Program-made: the position numbers and the translations under genes
Part shown: in pieces, positions 7,515 to 15,017 of the stretch
Layout of the letters: each line of letters begins with the position of its first letter
Position numbering within the stretch: position 1 is the first letter of the stretch
The notes under the pieces: generated by a model
What the model saw: only the letters and a program-made list of their open reading frames with translations
Told to the model about the DNA's origin: nothing
The model's database searches: none
Assembly (NCBI GenBank): GCA_036521415.1
Contig: DATDHU010000016.1
Span: 1 to 24,599 of the forward strand
From: DASXMT01 sp036521415
GTDB lineage: Bacteria; Actinomycetota; Acidimicrobiia; Acidimicrobiales; RAAP-2
Direction: 5' to 3'
DNA: 24,599 nt

Positions 7515-8435
7515 ATGCCAGACCTGGACCTCGACAACGCCGACAGCCCGGCCACGAACGCTCCGGCGTGGTTCCGGTGGGCGCTCGAAGCACCAGTTGT
7601 CACCCAGCAGGTCTCGGTCGACGGGTGCTCGATCGCCTTCCGCCGATGGGGCGACCGGTCCCGACCCGGCGTAGTGCTGGTACACGGGGGCGGTGCCCAC
7701 AGCCGGTGGTGGGATCACGTGGGCCCGATGCTCGCCGCCGAGTGCAGCGTCGCTGCCCTCGACTTGTCCGGCCACGGGGACAGCGGAAGGCGGGACCGGT
7801 ACACGTTCACCGACTGGTCCCGCGAGATCCTGGCCGTCGCCGAGGTGCTGGCCGGTCCCGAGCCGCCGGTGGTCGTCGCCCACAGCATGGGCGGGCTCGC
7901 CACCATCCAGGCTGCAGCCACCTCAGGCGACCGGATGAAGGGCGTCATCATCGTGGACTCCGCGGTCCGCACCTTTTCGCCCGAGGAGGAAGCCGGTCGA
8001 GAAGGTGTGTTCGGCCCCTTGCGGGTCTACCCCACGCTCGCCGCCGCGCTGGCCCGGTTCCACCCGGTGCCCGATCAGCCCAACTCGCTTCCCTACGTGA
8101 TGGACCACGTCGCCCGCACCTCGGCCCACCGGGTTCCCGGCGGCTGGAGCTGGAAGTTCGATCCAGCCTTCCACCACGGCTTCGAGCGACCCGAGCCTGC
8201 GGTGCTTGCGGCAGTCTCGTGCCGGGTGGCCCTGTTGCGGGCCGAGTTCGGCCTTGTCACCCCGGACATCGGATCGAGCATGCACGAAAACCTGGGGCGC
8301 AACGCGCCGGTCATCGAGATCCCCCTGGCCTACCACCACGTGATGCTCGACCAGCCTCTCTCGTTGATCACGGCGATCAGGACGCTGTTGGCCGACTGGC
8401 GGCACTCGGCCGCCGTGCCCAAGGAGTGGTCCTAG
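7515..8435 (+). CDS. Alpha/beta hydrolase fold protein
   Basis: This is a 306-residue soluble hydrolase. The oxyanion motif HGGG (57-60) is followed by ALDLSGHGDSG (81-91) and the nucleophile elbow VAHSMGG with Ser124. Toward the C-terminus LLRAEFG could supply a Glu as the acid, and AYHHVMLDQP (His274/His275) the catalytic His. This order suits the lipase/epoxide-hydrolase/haloalkane-dehalogenase branch; a Ser nucleophile rules out dehalogenase chemistry. The frame is open far upstream, but the conserved region begins soon after ATG 7515 and a TAGAAT box sits just before it, so I take this start. It is divergent from ahcY. Substrate is unknown. Confidence 0.87.
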   Translation: MPDLDLDNADSPATNAPAWFRWALEAPVVTQQVSVDGCSIAFRRWGDRSRPGVVLVHGGGAHSRWWDHVGPMLAAECSVAALDLSGHGDSGRRDRYTFTDWSREILAVAEVLAGPEPPVVVAHSMGGLATIQAAATSGDRMKGVIIVDSAVRTFSPEEEAGREGVFGPLRVYPTLAAALARFHPVPDQPNSLPYVMDHVARTSAHRVPGGWSWKFDPAFHHGFERPEPAVLAAVSCRVALLRAEFGLVTPDIGSSMHENLGRNAPVIEIPLAYHHVMLDQPLSLITAIRTLLADWRHSAAVPKEWS

Positions 8436-8463
8436 CGCCATTCTGGCTCGGAGCCGGGCGGGC

Positions 8464-9105
8464 TCAGGAGCTGCCCACCGGGGAGATCTGGGGCGACTCC
8501 TGTGGGGTGTTGGGACAAGTGGCGAGGTTGGAGGCGGTGGCGATCACCGACGCGGTCTGATTGGGGGGATAGACCCGGAAGCCTTGGACGGGGACCGGCG
8601 TGCAGTTGAGGACGCCCGGGTTGGCCTGGCGGAAGTTGGCGGTCGTCGACTGGCCGGCCGACAATGTGACCAGGGCCGCCGTCTGACCGGTCTGGGCCGC
8701 CGCCGGGCCCACCTGGGCCCCGCTGGCGTCCACCAACGAGACGCCGGGGTAGCCCTGCATCGTGCAGGTCGTACTGCCGGTGTTCTGAAACACCAGTGGG
8801 ATGATCACGGACCCGGCGGCACCCTGGGCCTGGCCGACGGACACCGACAACTGCCCGGTGGTGCACTGGGAGGCGGTCGCTGAGGTGGTGGTGGGGGAGC
8901 TGGTGCTGGTGGAGGCGGGCACGGTCGTCGACGTTGGCGTCGACGTCGTGCTGGTCGTGGTGGGGTGCGCCTTCTTCGTGGTGGTCGAGGTAGTCGTGGG
9001 CTTGGTCGTCTTGGCCGTAGTCCCGCTACCGCTGCTGCAGCCTGCGGCCAGCGCACCCGCCAGCACCACTCCGAATGCGACCTGCAGCCCTCTGCGATGA
9101 CTCAT
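8464..9105 (-). CDS. DUF4232 domain lipoprotein with Thr/Ser-rich linker
   Basis: This is a 213-residue exported protein. The N-terminus has two Arg, a hydrophobic stretch and the lipobox LAAGC, so Cys23 should be lipidated and anchored on the outer face of the membrane. Residues about 29-80 are almost wholly Thr, Ser, Pro and Lys, a linker of the sort that is often O-mannosylated in actinobacteria. From about 81 the protein matches the DUF4232 domain (LSVSVGQAQGAAG, PLVFQNTGSTTCTMQGYPGVSLVD), an immunoglobulin-like fold of unknown function with two conserved cysteine pairs (Cys81, Cys113 and later Cys). ATG at 9105 has AAGGGG seven bases upstream, and TATACC (complement of 9139-9144) is a possible -10. 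It stands alone, convergent with the upstream hydrolase. Confidence 0.88.
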   Translation of the reverse strand: MSHRRGLQVAFGVVLAGALAAGCSSGSGTTAKTTKPTTTSTTTKKAHPTTTSTTSTPTSTTVPASTSTSSPTTTSATASQCTTGQLSVSVGQAQGAAGSVIIPLVFQNTGSTTCTMQGYPGVSLVDASGAQVGPAAAQTGQTAALVTLSAGQSTTANFRQANPGVLNCTPVPVQGFRVYPPNQTASVIATASNLATCPNTPQESPQISPVGSS

Positions 9106-9294
9106 GCACGACCCCTTTGCCGGTTTGCCTCGTCGTCAGGTATACCCGCCCCTGCCAGACGCCACGCGGATCACCCGCCGGATGAGGTGGCATTCTGGTC
9201 CGCGGACCGTGGAGGTCGCACGTGGTCGCGCCGGCGTAGACGTTGTCGGTGCAGGCGTTGACACGGCTAACGAGTTGCGAACAAAGGAGCGGAT

Positions 9295-9816
9295 GTGCCG
9301 ATCTATGCCCTGGGCGACCTAGTACCGACGATCGACGAGAGTGCGTTCGTCCACCCTGACGCGGTGGTCATCGGTAACGTGACGATCGGCGCCCAGTCCT
9401 CGGTCTGGCCTTGCGCCGTCCTGCGGGGGGACGGGGGCGAGATACGGGTCGGAGCGCGCACGTCGATCCAGGACGGAACGATCGTGCACACAACGGTGTT
9501 CACCCCGACGCGGATCGGGGACGATTGCCTGGTCGGGCACCTGGTCCACCTCGAAGGATGCACGATCGAGGACGGGTGCCTGGTGGGAAGTGCATCGGTC
9601 GTACTCCACGACGCCGTCGTGCAGACCGGGGCGGTAGTCGGGTCGAACGCCGTGGTCCCCGACAGGATGGTCGTACCTACCGGGTCAGTGGCTCTGGGCG
9701 TTCCGGCCAAGCTCAGGGAGGCGTCACCCGAGACGCTGGCCGGGATCGCCGTCGGGGCGGAGCACTATGTGCACCAGACCGAGCTGTTCCGGTCAGAGCT
9801 CCGGCTCATCGGCTGA
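9295..9816 (+). CDS. Gamma-carbonic anhydrase-like hexapeptide-repeat protein
   Basis: This is a 173-residue left-handed beta-helix protein. Hexapeptide repeats run through VVIGNVTIGAQSSVW, RIGDDCLVGHLVHLEGCTIEDGCLVGSASVVLHDAVV and ALGVPAKLREA. RGDGGEIRVGARTSIQDGT is the gamma-CA/YrdA signature. Of the metal ligands expected in Cam-type enzymes, His65 (IVHTT) and His82 (VGHLV) are present, but the third (LHGC in YrdA) is Glu87 in HLEGC, with a His at 85 instead. I recall the same HLEG form in other actinobacterial members, so it may be a subfamily trait. Activity as a carbonic anhydrase is therefore not assured. The GTG start has AAAGGAG (9283-9289) five bases upstream. A TTGACA lies at 9258-9263 but no good -10 matches it. 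Confidence 0.88.
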   Translation: MPIYALGDLVPTIDESAFVHPDAVVIGNVTIGAQSSVWPCAVLRGDGGEIRVGARTSIQDGTIVHTTVFTPTRIGDDCLVGHLVHLEGCTIEDGCLVGSASVVLHDAVVQTGAVVGSNAVVPDRMVVPTGSVALGVPAKLREASPETLAGIAVGAEHYVHQTELFRSELRLIG

Positions 9817-11082
9817 TCCTCGGGGACCGGTCACGGCCGCAGTGGCGAGCTCGTCGAGCCGCCGGGCCAGGAAGCTCTGCTCGACCGAGTTGTCCGTGAT
9901 GTCATGGGCCAGCCGGTAAGCAATGGCCGCTTCGTCCAGTCGGCCGGCCCGCCGAAGCAAATCGGCTCGGGTCGAGTGGAACAAGTGGTAGTCGTCGAGC
10001 TGGGAGGCGAGCTCGCCGCCGTCCAGAATGGCCAGGCCCGCCTCGGGCCCCTTGGCCATGGCCACGGCCACGGCCCGGTTGAGCTCGACGATCGGGGTCG
10101 GCTCCCACTCCAGGAGCCGGTCGTAGAGCAGGACGATGGTGGCCCAGTCGGTCGCCGCCGCATCGGGCGCCCCGGCGTGCACGGCGCCGATGGCCGCCTT
10201 CAGCTGATGAGGCCCGACCGCGCTCATGCGCTGGGCCCGGTCGAGCAGCGCGAAGCCGACGGCGGCCTTGTCGGTGTCCCACTCCCGGCGGTCCTGTTCC
10301 TCCAGGGTGAGCGGGCGCCCGCTCTCGTCGGTGCGGGCCGACCGCCGCGAGTCCTGGAAGTGCAGCAGGGCGCTCAGGCCCAGTGGCTCCGGCTCGTCGG
10401 GCAGCAGGTCGACGACCAAGCCGGCCAGCCGGATGGCCTCGTCGCAGAGGTCGACGCGCACGAGCTCCGTGCCGCTGCCGGCCAGGTATCCGGCGTTGAA
10501 GATCAGGTAGATCACGGTGAGCACGGCATCGAGCCGTTCGGGAAGCTCGTCGGGTGATGGCACTCGGTACGCAATGCCCGCCTGACGGATCTTCCGCTTG
10601 GCCCGGACGATCCGCTGGGCCAGCGTTGGGGCGGAGAGCAGGAAGGCGCGGGCGACCTCCTCGGTGGTGAGTCCGCCCAGCGATCGCAGGGTCAGGGCCA
10701 CTCGGGCCTCGAGCGACAGGGAGGGATGGCAGCAGGTGAAGATGAGCCGCAGGCGGTCGTCGGCGATGGGACCGGTGACCTCACCGGCGTCCCAGGCGAT
10801 GGCCAGCTCACCCCAGGCCCGTTGGCGGCGCTCGGCCGCGGCGGCGCGCCGGAGACGGTCGACCGCCTTGCGCCGTGCCGTTGTCACCAGCCATCCGGCC
10901 GGGTTGGTGGGGATGCCCTTTTCCGGCCAGGTGGCGGCGGCGGCGGTGAAGGCGTCCTGCACGGCGTCCTCGGCCAGGTCGAAGTCCTTGACGATGCCGA
11001 TCAGGCAGGCCAGGACGCGGCCGCGGTCGGTTCGGTAGGCGACCTGCAGCGCATCGTCTACCGAACCGTCGCGGTCGTGCAT
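9793..11082 (-). CDS. ECF42-type RNA polymerase sigma factor
   Basis: This is a 429-residue extracytoplasmic-function sigma factor with the long C-terminal extension that defines group ECF42. Region 2 spans about 15-82 (DLAEDAVQDAF, NPAGWLVTTARRKAVDRLRR). Region 4 spans about 125-172 (LTTEEVARAFLLSAPTLAQRIVRAKRKIR). The linker ADDRLRLIFTCCHPSL (108-122) is a group signature. Residues about 175-429 form the helical TPR/SnoaL-replacing extension (VELNRAVAVAMAKGPEAGL, YHLFHSTRADLLRRAGRLDEAAIAY). These sigmas have no anti-sigma factor and are encoded with DGPF proteins, as here: the DGPF gene ends 17 bases upstream. ATG at 11082 has GGAG nine bases before it and starts the conserved region; a longer frame would run into the DGPF gene. 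The last 24 bases overlap the convergent carbonic-anhydrase-like gene (9793-9816). Confidence 0.93.
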   Translation of the reverse strand: MHDRDGSVDDALQVAYRTDRGRVLACLIGIVKDFDLAEDAVQDAFTAAAATWPEKGIPTNPAGWLVTTARRKAVDRLRRAAAAERRQRAWGELAIAWDAGEVTGPIADDRLRLIFTCCHPSLSLEARVALTLRSLGGLTTEEVARAFLLSAPTLAQRIVRAKRKIRQAGIAYRVPSPDELPERLDAVLTVIYLIFNAGYLAGSGTELVRVDLCDEAIRLAGLVVDLLPDEPEPLGLSALLHFQDSRRSARTDESGRPLTLEEQDRREWDTDKAAVGFALLDRAQRMSAVGPHQLKAAIGAVHAGAPDAAATDWATIVLLYDRLLEWEPTPIVELNRAVAVAMAKGPEAGLAILDGGELASQLDDYHLFHSTRADLLRRAGRLDEAAIAYRLAHDITDNSVEQSFLARRLDELATAAVTGPRGSADEPEL

Positions 11083-11099
11083 CGAGATGGGCTCCGGAC

Positions 11100-11435
11100 C
11101 TACATCGCCGCCACGGGGCGGACCTCGACCGAGCCGTACTTGGCCGACGGCACCATGGCCGCCGCCTTGAGGGCCTGGTCGAGCTCGTCGCACTCGATGA
11201 CGTAGTAGCCGGACATCCATTCCTTGGTCTCGGCGTAGGGACCGTCGACGGTCAGCGTCTCGCCGTTCCGCACCCGTACCGTTGTCGCCGTGTCGGGGCC
11301 GTTGAGCGGGTCGCCGGTGTAGGTGCCGAGCTGTTCACTGAACGCGGCGTAGTCGGCCATGAGCTGGTCCCATCCTGGGCCTCCCGGCTGGGGGTGCAGT
11401 TCGGGGTCATTGTGGATGATCAGCATGTAGCGCAT
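11100..11435 (-). CDS. DGPF/YCII-related protein, ECF42 partner
   Basis: This is a 111-residue small cytosolic protein of the YCII-related fold. It starts MRYMLIIHNDPEL and has VDGPYAETKEW (63-73), the DGPF-type motif with Tyr in the fourth place, then GYYVIECD and YGSVEVRPVA. DGPF proteins accompany ECF42 sigma factors across actinobacteria and are typical targets of those sigmas; their biochemical function is unknown. ATG at 11435 has AAGGAG six bases upstream. An ECF42-type promoter (TGTCGA, 17 bases, CGTC) lies 47-73 bases before the start. It is transcribed first in the unit, with the sigma factor second, which would give positive autoregulation if the promoter is real. Confidence 0.93.
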   Translation of the reverse strand: MRYMLIIHNDPELHPQPGGPGWDQLMADYAAFSEQLGTYTGDPLNGPDTATTVRVRNGETLTVDGPYAETKEWMSGYYVIECDELDQALKAAAMVPSAKYGSVEVRPVAAM

Positions 11436-11481
11436 CGTTGGCTCCTTGTCGTGGGTGGCGGAATGTCCGCATCGCCCAATT

Positions 11482-11508
11482 GACGCCGTGCACCCCTTCG
11501 GATCGACA
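11482..11508 (-). promoter_or_regulatory. Candidate ECF42-dependent promoter
   Basis: On the minus strand, TGTCGA (11508-11503) is followed after exactly 17 bases by CGTC (11485-11482). As I recall, ECF42 target promoters carry TGTCGA at -35 and CGA/TC at -10. The site lies upstream of the DGPF gene with a leader of about 40 bases. Confidence 0.6.
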
Positions 11509-11656
11509 AGAATCCAAAAGTTCTTCGACGGCCCATCGTATTTTGCTCCGAACCCGCCGGCCCTGTGGGTGCCCTGGATTTGCTCTGGGCCGCCCGGCCC
11601 GTTGACAAGGCTCTGACCGACCCCCACACTGATGGGAGGCCGAATGACCAGGGGGA

Positions 11657-12739
11657 ATGATGACGACCAAGGTGTACCAGCTACCGGTGGACAAGACCGG
11701 GTGGCAGACAGAGGACAAGTCGGGGACGGCCACATTCACCTGGGAGTACGACGACGGGCGAGAGAAGCTCATCAACCTCTACGAGAAGGGCAAGAAGAAG
11801 CAGTGGGACGCGGCCGAGCGGATCGACTGGTCGCACGACCCGGACCTGGAGAACCCCCTCCAGTTGCCCGACGAGCTGGTACCTATTTACGGGTCGCCCG
11901 TATGGGACAGGCTCAACAAAGCCGAACGGGGCAACGTGAGGCGGCACATGGTTGCCTGGCAGTTCAGCCAGTTCCTCCACGGTGAGCAAGGCGCGCTGAT
12001 CTGCACGGCCAAGATCGTCGAAACTGTCCCCGACATCGACTCGAAGTTCTACGCGGCCACCCAGGTGATGGACGAGGCCCGCCACGTCGAGACCTACTCC
12101 CGCTACCTGGACAAGATCGAGACCGCCTATCCCATCAACGACAACCTGAAGTCCCTCCTCCATGATGTGCTCACCGACTCGCGGTGGGACATGACCTACC
12201 TCGGCATGCAGGTGCTGATCGAGGGACTTGCCCTCGCCGCTTTCGGACTCATCCGGAGCACGGCCGGCGACCCATTGGGCAAGGCGGTCAATGCCTATGT
12301 CATGCAGGACGAGGCCCGCCACGTCATGTTCGGCCGCCTGGCGCTGCGCGACTACTACCCGCAACTCACCCAGGCGGAGCGCGACGATCGCGAGGAGTTC
12401 TGCGCCGACGCCTGCTATCGGATGCGCGACCGCTTCCTGGGCGAGGAGCTGTGGCAGCGCCTCGGCTACGACCCCGACGTGTGCATCGAGTTCGTGAATC
12501 AGAGCGAGAGCCAGCGCGTATTCCGCAGCCTGTTGTTCACCCGGATCGTGCCCACCTTGAAAGACGTCGGCCTGTGGGGCCCGAAGATGCGCCAGACCTT
12601 CGCCGACATGGAGGTCATCGGCTACGAATCGACGGATCTCGATGCCGTCATGGCCGAGGACGAGGACATTGCCGACATGATCGACATCCAGCGCGCCCAC
12701 CTCGACCAGGCCATCGCCGACGGCTCGCCCGTCGACTGA
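11657..12739 (+). CDS. Ferritin-like diiron oxidase family protein
   Basis: This is a 360-residue helical protein with a full diiron ligand set in the order of R2-like/ferritin-like oxidases. Counting from the second Met (ATG 11660), these are Glu109 (LHGEQGAL), Glu139 and His142 (MDEARH), Glu188 (LIEGLAL), and Glu218 and His221 (QDEARH). The first helix pair follows a 90-residue N-terminal region without clear homology. Such proteins use two irons and O2 for oxidation or hydroxylation; AurF-type N-oxygenases and R2-like oxidases are the nearest functional models, but the substrate cannot be inferred. Two adjacent ATGs (11657, 11660) follow a G-rich stretch; the second has the better spacing. 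It is divergent from the DGPF/sigma unit across 221 bases. Its promoter was not recognised. Confidence 0.85.
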   Translation: MMTTKVYQLPVDKTGWQTEDKSGTATFTWEYDDGREKLINLYEKGKKKQWDAAERIDWSHDPDLENPLQLPDELVPIYGSPVWDRLNKAERGNVRRHMVAWQFSQFLHGEQGALICTAKIVETVPDIDSKFYAATQVMDEARHVETYSRYLDKIETAYPINDNLKSLLHDVLTDSRWDMTYLGMQVLIEGLALAAFGLIRSTAGDPLGKAVNAYVMQDEARHVMFGRLALRDYYPQLTQAERDDREEFCADACYRMRDRFLGEELWQRLGYDPDVCIEFVNQSESQRVFRSLLFTRIVPTLKDVGLWGPKMRQTFADMEVIGYESTDLDAVMAEDEDIADMIDIQRAHLDQAIADGSPVD

Positions 12740-12786
12740 CCCTGAAATACCTCGACGCCCTCGACCACCTCGACGAGCACATCGCC

Positions 12787-12805
12787 GAGGCCGACTCGTC
12801 GGCTC
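12787..12805 (+). terminator. Hairpin downstream of the diiron oxidase gene
   Basis: GCCGA (12790-12794) and TCGGC (12799-12803) pair around a CTCG loop, and GA/TC can extend the stem with one bulged G. It lies 48 bases after the stop and lacks a T-run. Confidence 0.3.
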
Positions 12806-12919
12806 ACCATCGACCGAGTAAGAGGCTTCGCCGTTTCGACCTCCGGTCTCGGTCTACGCGAACATGCCCGGAGGCGGGACGAACTCGGTCCAACCAGTCC
12901 CGGATTGTGAGGGGGAACA

Positions 12920-13969
12920 ATGAAGATCACGACCACGCTGAGTTATGCCGGCAGGTTCCGGGAGTCTGCGGCGCAGGTCGCCGAGTTCGAGCGGGCCGGC
13001 CTCGACCTGGTGTGGGTGGCCGAGGCCTATGGGCTGGACGGACCGAGCTTGATGGGCTATCTGGCGGCACTGACCGAAAAGGTCGAGATCGGCTCGGCCA
13101 TCCTCCCTATCTACTCGCGGACCCCGACCCTGATCGCCATGACGGCAGCGGGCATCGACGCCCTGTCGGAGGGCCGCTTCCATCTGGGGCTCGGAGCATC
13201 GGGGCCACAGGTAATCGAGGGTTTCCACGGCGTGCCCTACACGGCGCCGATCGCCCGGACCCGGGAGGTGATCGAGATCTGCCGGAAGGTCTGGGCCCGT
13301 TACGAACCACTCACCCACGAGGGTGAGGTGTTCACTGTGCCGCTCCCGCCCGGGCAGGGGACGGGGCTGGGCAAGGCACTTAAGATCATCGGCCGACCGG
13401 TTCGCGCCGACATCCCGGTCTGGGTGGCCTCGCTGGGGGAAAAGAACGTGGCCATGACGGCGGAAGTGGCCAATGGATGGCTGCCGATGCTCTTCATTCC
13501 CGAAAAGGTGAAGGCGGTGTGGGGCCCTGCACTCGACGCCGGGTTGGCCAAGCGCGACACCTCCCTCGGGCCCTTGTCGATCGCCGCCGGCGGCGTATTG
13601 GCCATCGGCGACGGGGACGACGTGACCGCCGTGCGTCAACTTTCCCGGCCGAGCTTGGCTCTCTATATCGGCGGGATGGGTGCGAGGGGCCGGAACTTCT
13701 ACAACGACGTCGCCTGCCGATCCGGTTATGAGGACGCGGCCAAGAGGATCCAGGACCTGTACCTGAGCGGCAAGAAGGCGGAGGCGGAGGCGGCGGTTCC
13801 CGAGGAGCTCCTCGAGCTGACCTCTCTGTGCGGCCCGGCCGGCCACGTCGCTGAGCGCATTGCCGCCTTCGCCGAGGCCGGGGTCACCCACCTCCAGGTG
13901 TCGCCCGTGCCCGTCGGCGACCAACGAGCAGTCGACCTCATTGCGCAGGTAAGGGAGCTGGCTGGTTGA
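12920..13969 (+). CDS. LLM class F420-dependent oxidoreductase
   Basis: This is a 349-residue luciferase-like monooxygenase-fold protein (TIM barrel). It opens with MKITTTLSYAGRF and has AEFERAGLDLVWVAEAYGLDGPS (23-45), typical of the F420-dependent branch (Rv3520c/TIGR03559-like). GSAILPIYSRTP and GRFHLGLGASGPQVIEGFHG form the cofactor side of the barrel. PVWVASLGEKNVAMTAEVANGWLP is the usual C-terminal half signature. These enzymes transfer hydride between reduced F420 and an unknown substrate in the cytosol. The ATG has GAGGGGG five bases upstream. It lies 180 bases downstream of the diiron oxidase in the same direction, so the two may be linked, but they may also have separate promoters. 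A flavin-dependent mode cannot be excluded from the sequence. Confidence 0.92.
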   Translation: MKITTTLSYAGRFRESAAQVAEFERAGLDLVWVAEAYGLDGPSLMGYLAALTEKVEIGSAILPIYSRTPTLIAMTAAGIDALSEGRFHLGLGASGPQVIEGFHGVPYTAPIARTREVIEICRKVWARYEPLTHEGEVFTVPLPPGQGTGLGKALKIIGRPVRADIPVWVASLGEKNVAMTAEVANGWLPMLFIPEKVKAVWGPALDAGLAKRDTSLGPLSIAAGGVLAIGDGDDVTAVRQLSRPSLALYIGGMGARGRNFYNDVACRSGYEDAAKRIQDLYLSGKKAEAEAAVPEELLELTSLCGPAGHVAERIAAFAEAGVTHLQVSPVPVGDQRAVDLIAQVRELAG

Positions 13970-13988
13970 GCGGGCCCCACGGGCCGGA

Positions 13989-14900
13989 TCAATCCTCCAC
14001 GTCGCGGAGCTCGTAGTCCGGATACCGGTGGGCGGCGAGCTGTCTGAAGCCGTCGCGCCATGAGGTCTCGCATCGCCCCAGCACCTCGTGCATGAGCGTC
14101 GTGTCCATCTGCCCGGCCGGGTAGGTGCCGTCGGTGTACTTGAAGGTGGGCTCGATGCCGAGCAGTTGTCCCACGTAGGTGCAGTACTCCTCGATGCTGA
14201 CGGCCTCGTCGCCACAGAAATTCACGGTGACGGCCGGTAGGCGTCCTGCACCGAATGCAGCGATGGCCAGGCGGACGGCGTCGCCCTGCCACATGACTGA
14301 CGCACCCCGGGGCTCGGTCGGATTGACCCAGACCTCCTTGCCCCGGACCATGCGGTCGAGTCGGACGGCCGGGCCGGTGGCGTCGAAACCGTAGACCGCC
14401 CCGATGCGCAGGATGATGGTGGGGATCTGCCACTGCTCGGAGACGAAGCGGACCAGGTGCTCGGCGGCGATCTTGGACAGGCTGTAGGCGGGGATCGTGG
14501 CTCCATAGAGGTCGGTCTCGGTGCGGGGGTGGTTGGCGTGTGCGTACACTCCGCCGGTGGAGCAGTGGACGAACGTCTTCACCGATTTGCAGTGGACCAT
14601 CAGCCGACCGGTGCCCTGCACATTGACCTCGAAGGTGTGGGCCATGTCCTTCTCGGAGTCCATCGCCACCATGGCGCCAGCGTGGAAGACGTAGTCGAAG
14701 TCGTCGGGTAGATCGTCGAATCGGTCCACGGCCAGGTCCTTCTTGACGCAGGTCACCCCGAGGCCCTCGAGCTCGGTGCGTTGGCCGGGATCGGAGAACC
14801 TGGCCATGCCCCACACGTCGTTGTTGGTGGCCAGCTCGCGCACCAACGGTGCGGTCAGGTGGCCGGCCGGGCCGGTCACCAGGATCTTCTGTCCTTCCAT
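13989..14900 (-). CDS. NAD(P)-dependent epimerase/dehydratase (extended SDR)
   Basis: This is a 303-residue extended short-chain dehydrogenase. The Rossmann motif is TGPAGHL (9-15) in place of the usual TGxxGxxG. The catalytic set is Ser114/Thr115 (HCSTGGVYA) with Tyr139 and Lys143 (YSLSK). GAVYGFDATGPAVRLD and VTVNFCGDEAVSIEEYC belong to the substrate-binding half. Members act on nucleotide sugars, steroids or other hydroxy compounds; the sequence does not decide which. ATG at 14900 is preceded by AAAGGGG at eight bases. The gene is convergent with the F420 oxidoreductase (19 bases between stops). Upstream are three degenerate direct repeats (14932-14994). Confidence 0.88.
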   Translation of the reverse strand: MEGQKILVTGPAGHLTAPLVRELATNNDVWGMARFSDPGQRTELEGLGVTCVKKDLAVDRFDDLPDDFDYVFHAGAMVAMDSEKDMAHTFEVNVQGTGRLMVHCKSVKTFVHCSTGGVYAHANHPRTETDLYGATIPAYSLSKIAAEHLVRFVSEQWQIPTIILRIGAVYGFDATGPAVRLDRMVRGKEVWVNPTEPRGASVMWQGDAVRLAIAAFGAGRLPAVTVNFCGDEAVSIEEYCTYVGQLLGIEPTFKYTDGTYPAGQMDTTLMHEVLGRCETSWRDGFRQLAAHRYPDYELRDVED

Positions 14901-14931
14901 GGCGGTTCCCCTTTTGCGTTGCCGGCCGTCT

Positions 14932-14994
14932 CTTGTGGCCGTTCGCTTCTGTGGCGGTTGGGTTCCAGTTATCCGGTCGGCCTGTGCGGTTGGC
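14932..14994. repeat. Three degenerate direct repeats upstream of the epimerase gene
   Basis: On the plus strand, CTTGTGGCCGTT (14932), TCTGTGGCGGTT (14948) and CCTGTGCGGTT (14981) share a TGTGgcGGTT core. They lie 30-95 bases before the epimerase start, where a regulator could bind. Function is inferred from position only. Confidence 0.35.
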
Positions 14995-15017
14995 TTCGGA
15001 GCCGATAGCGGATGCAG

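Noticed and set aside
9258..9263. TTGACA as -35 of the carbonic-anhydrase-like gene
   Set aside because: No TAnnnT-like -10 occurs 16-18 bases downstream, so it is not listed as a promoter.
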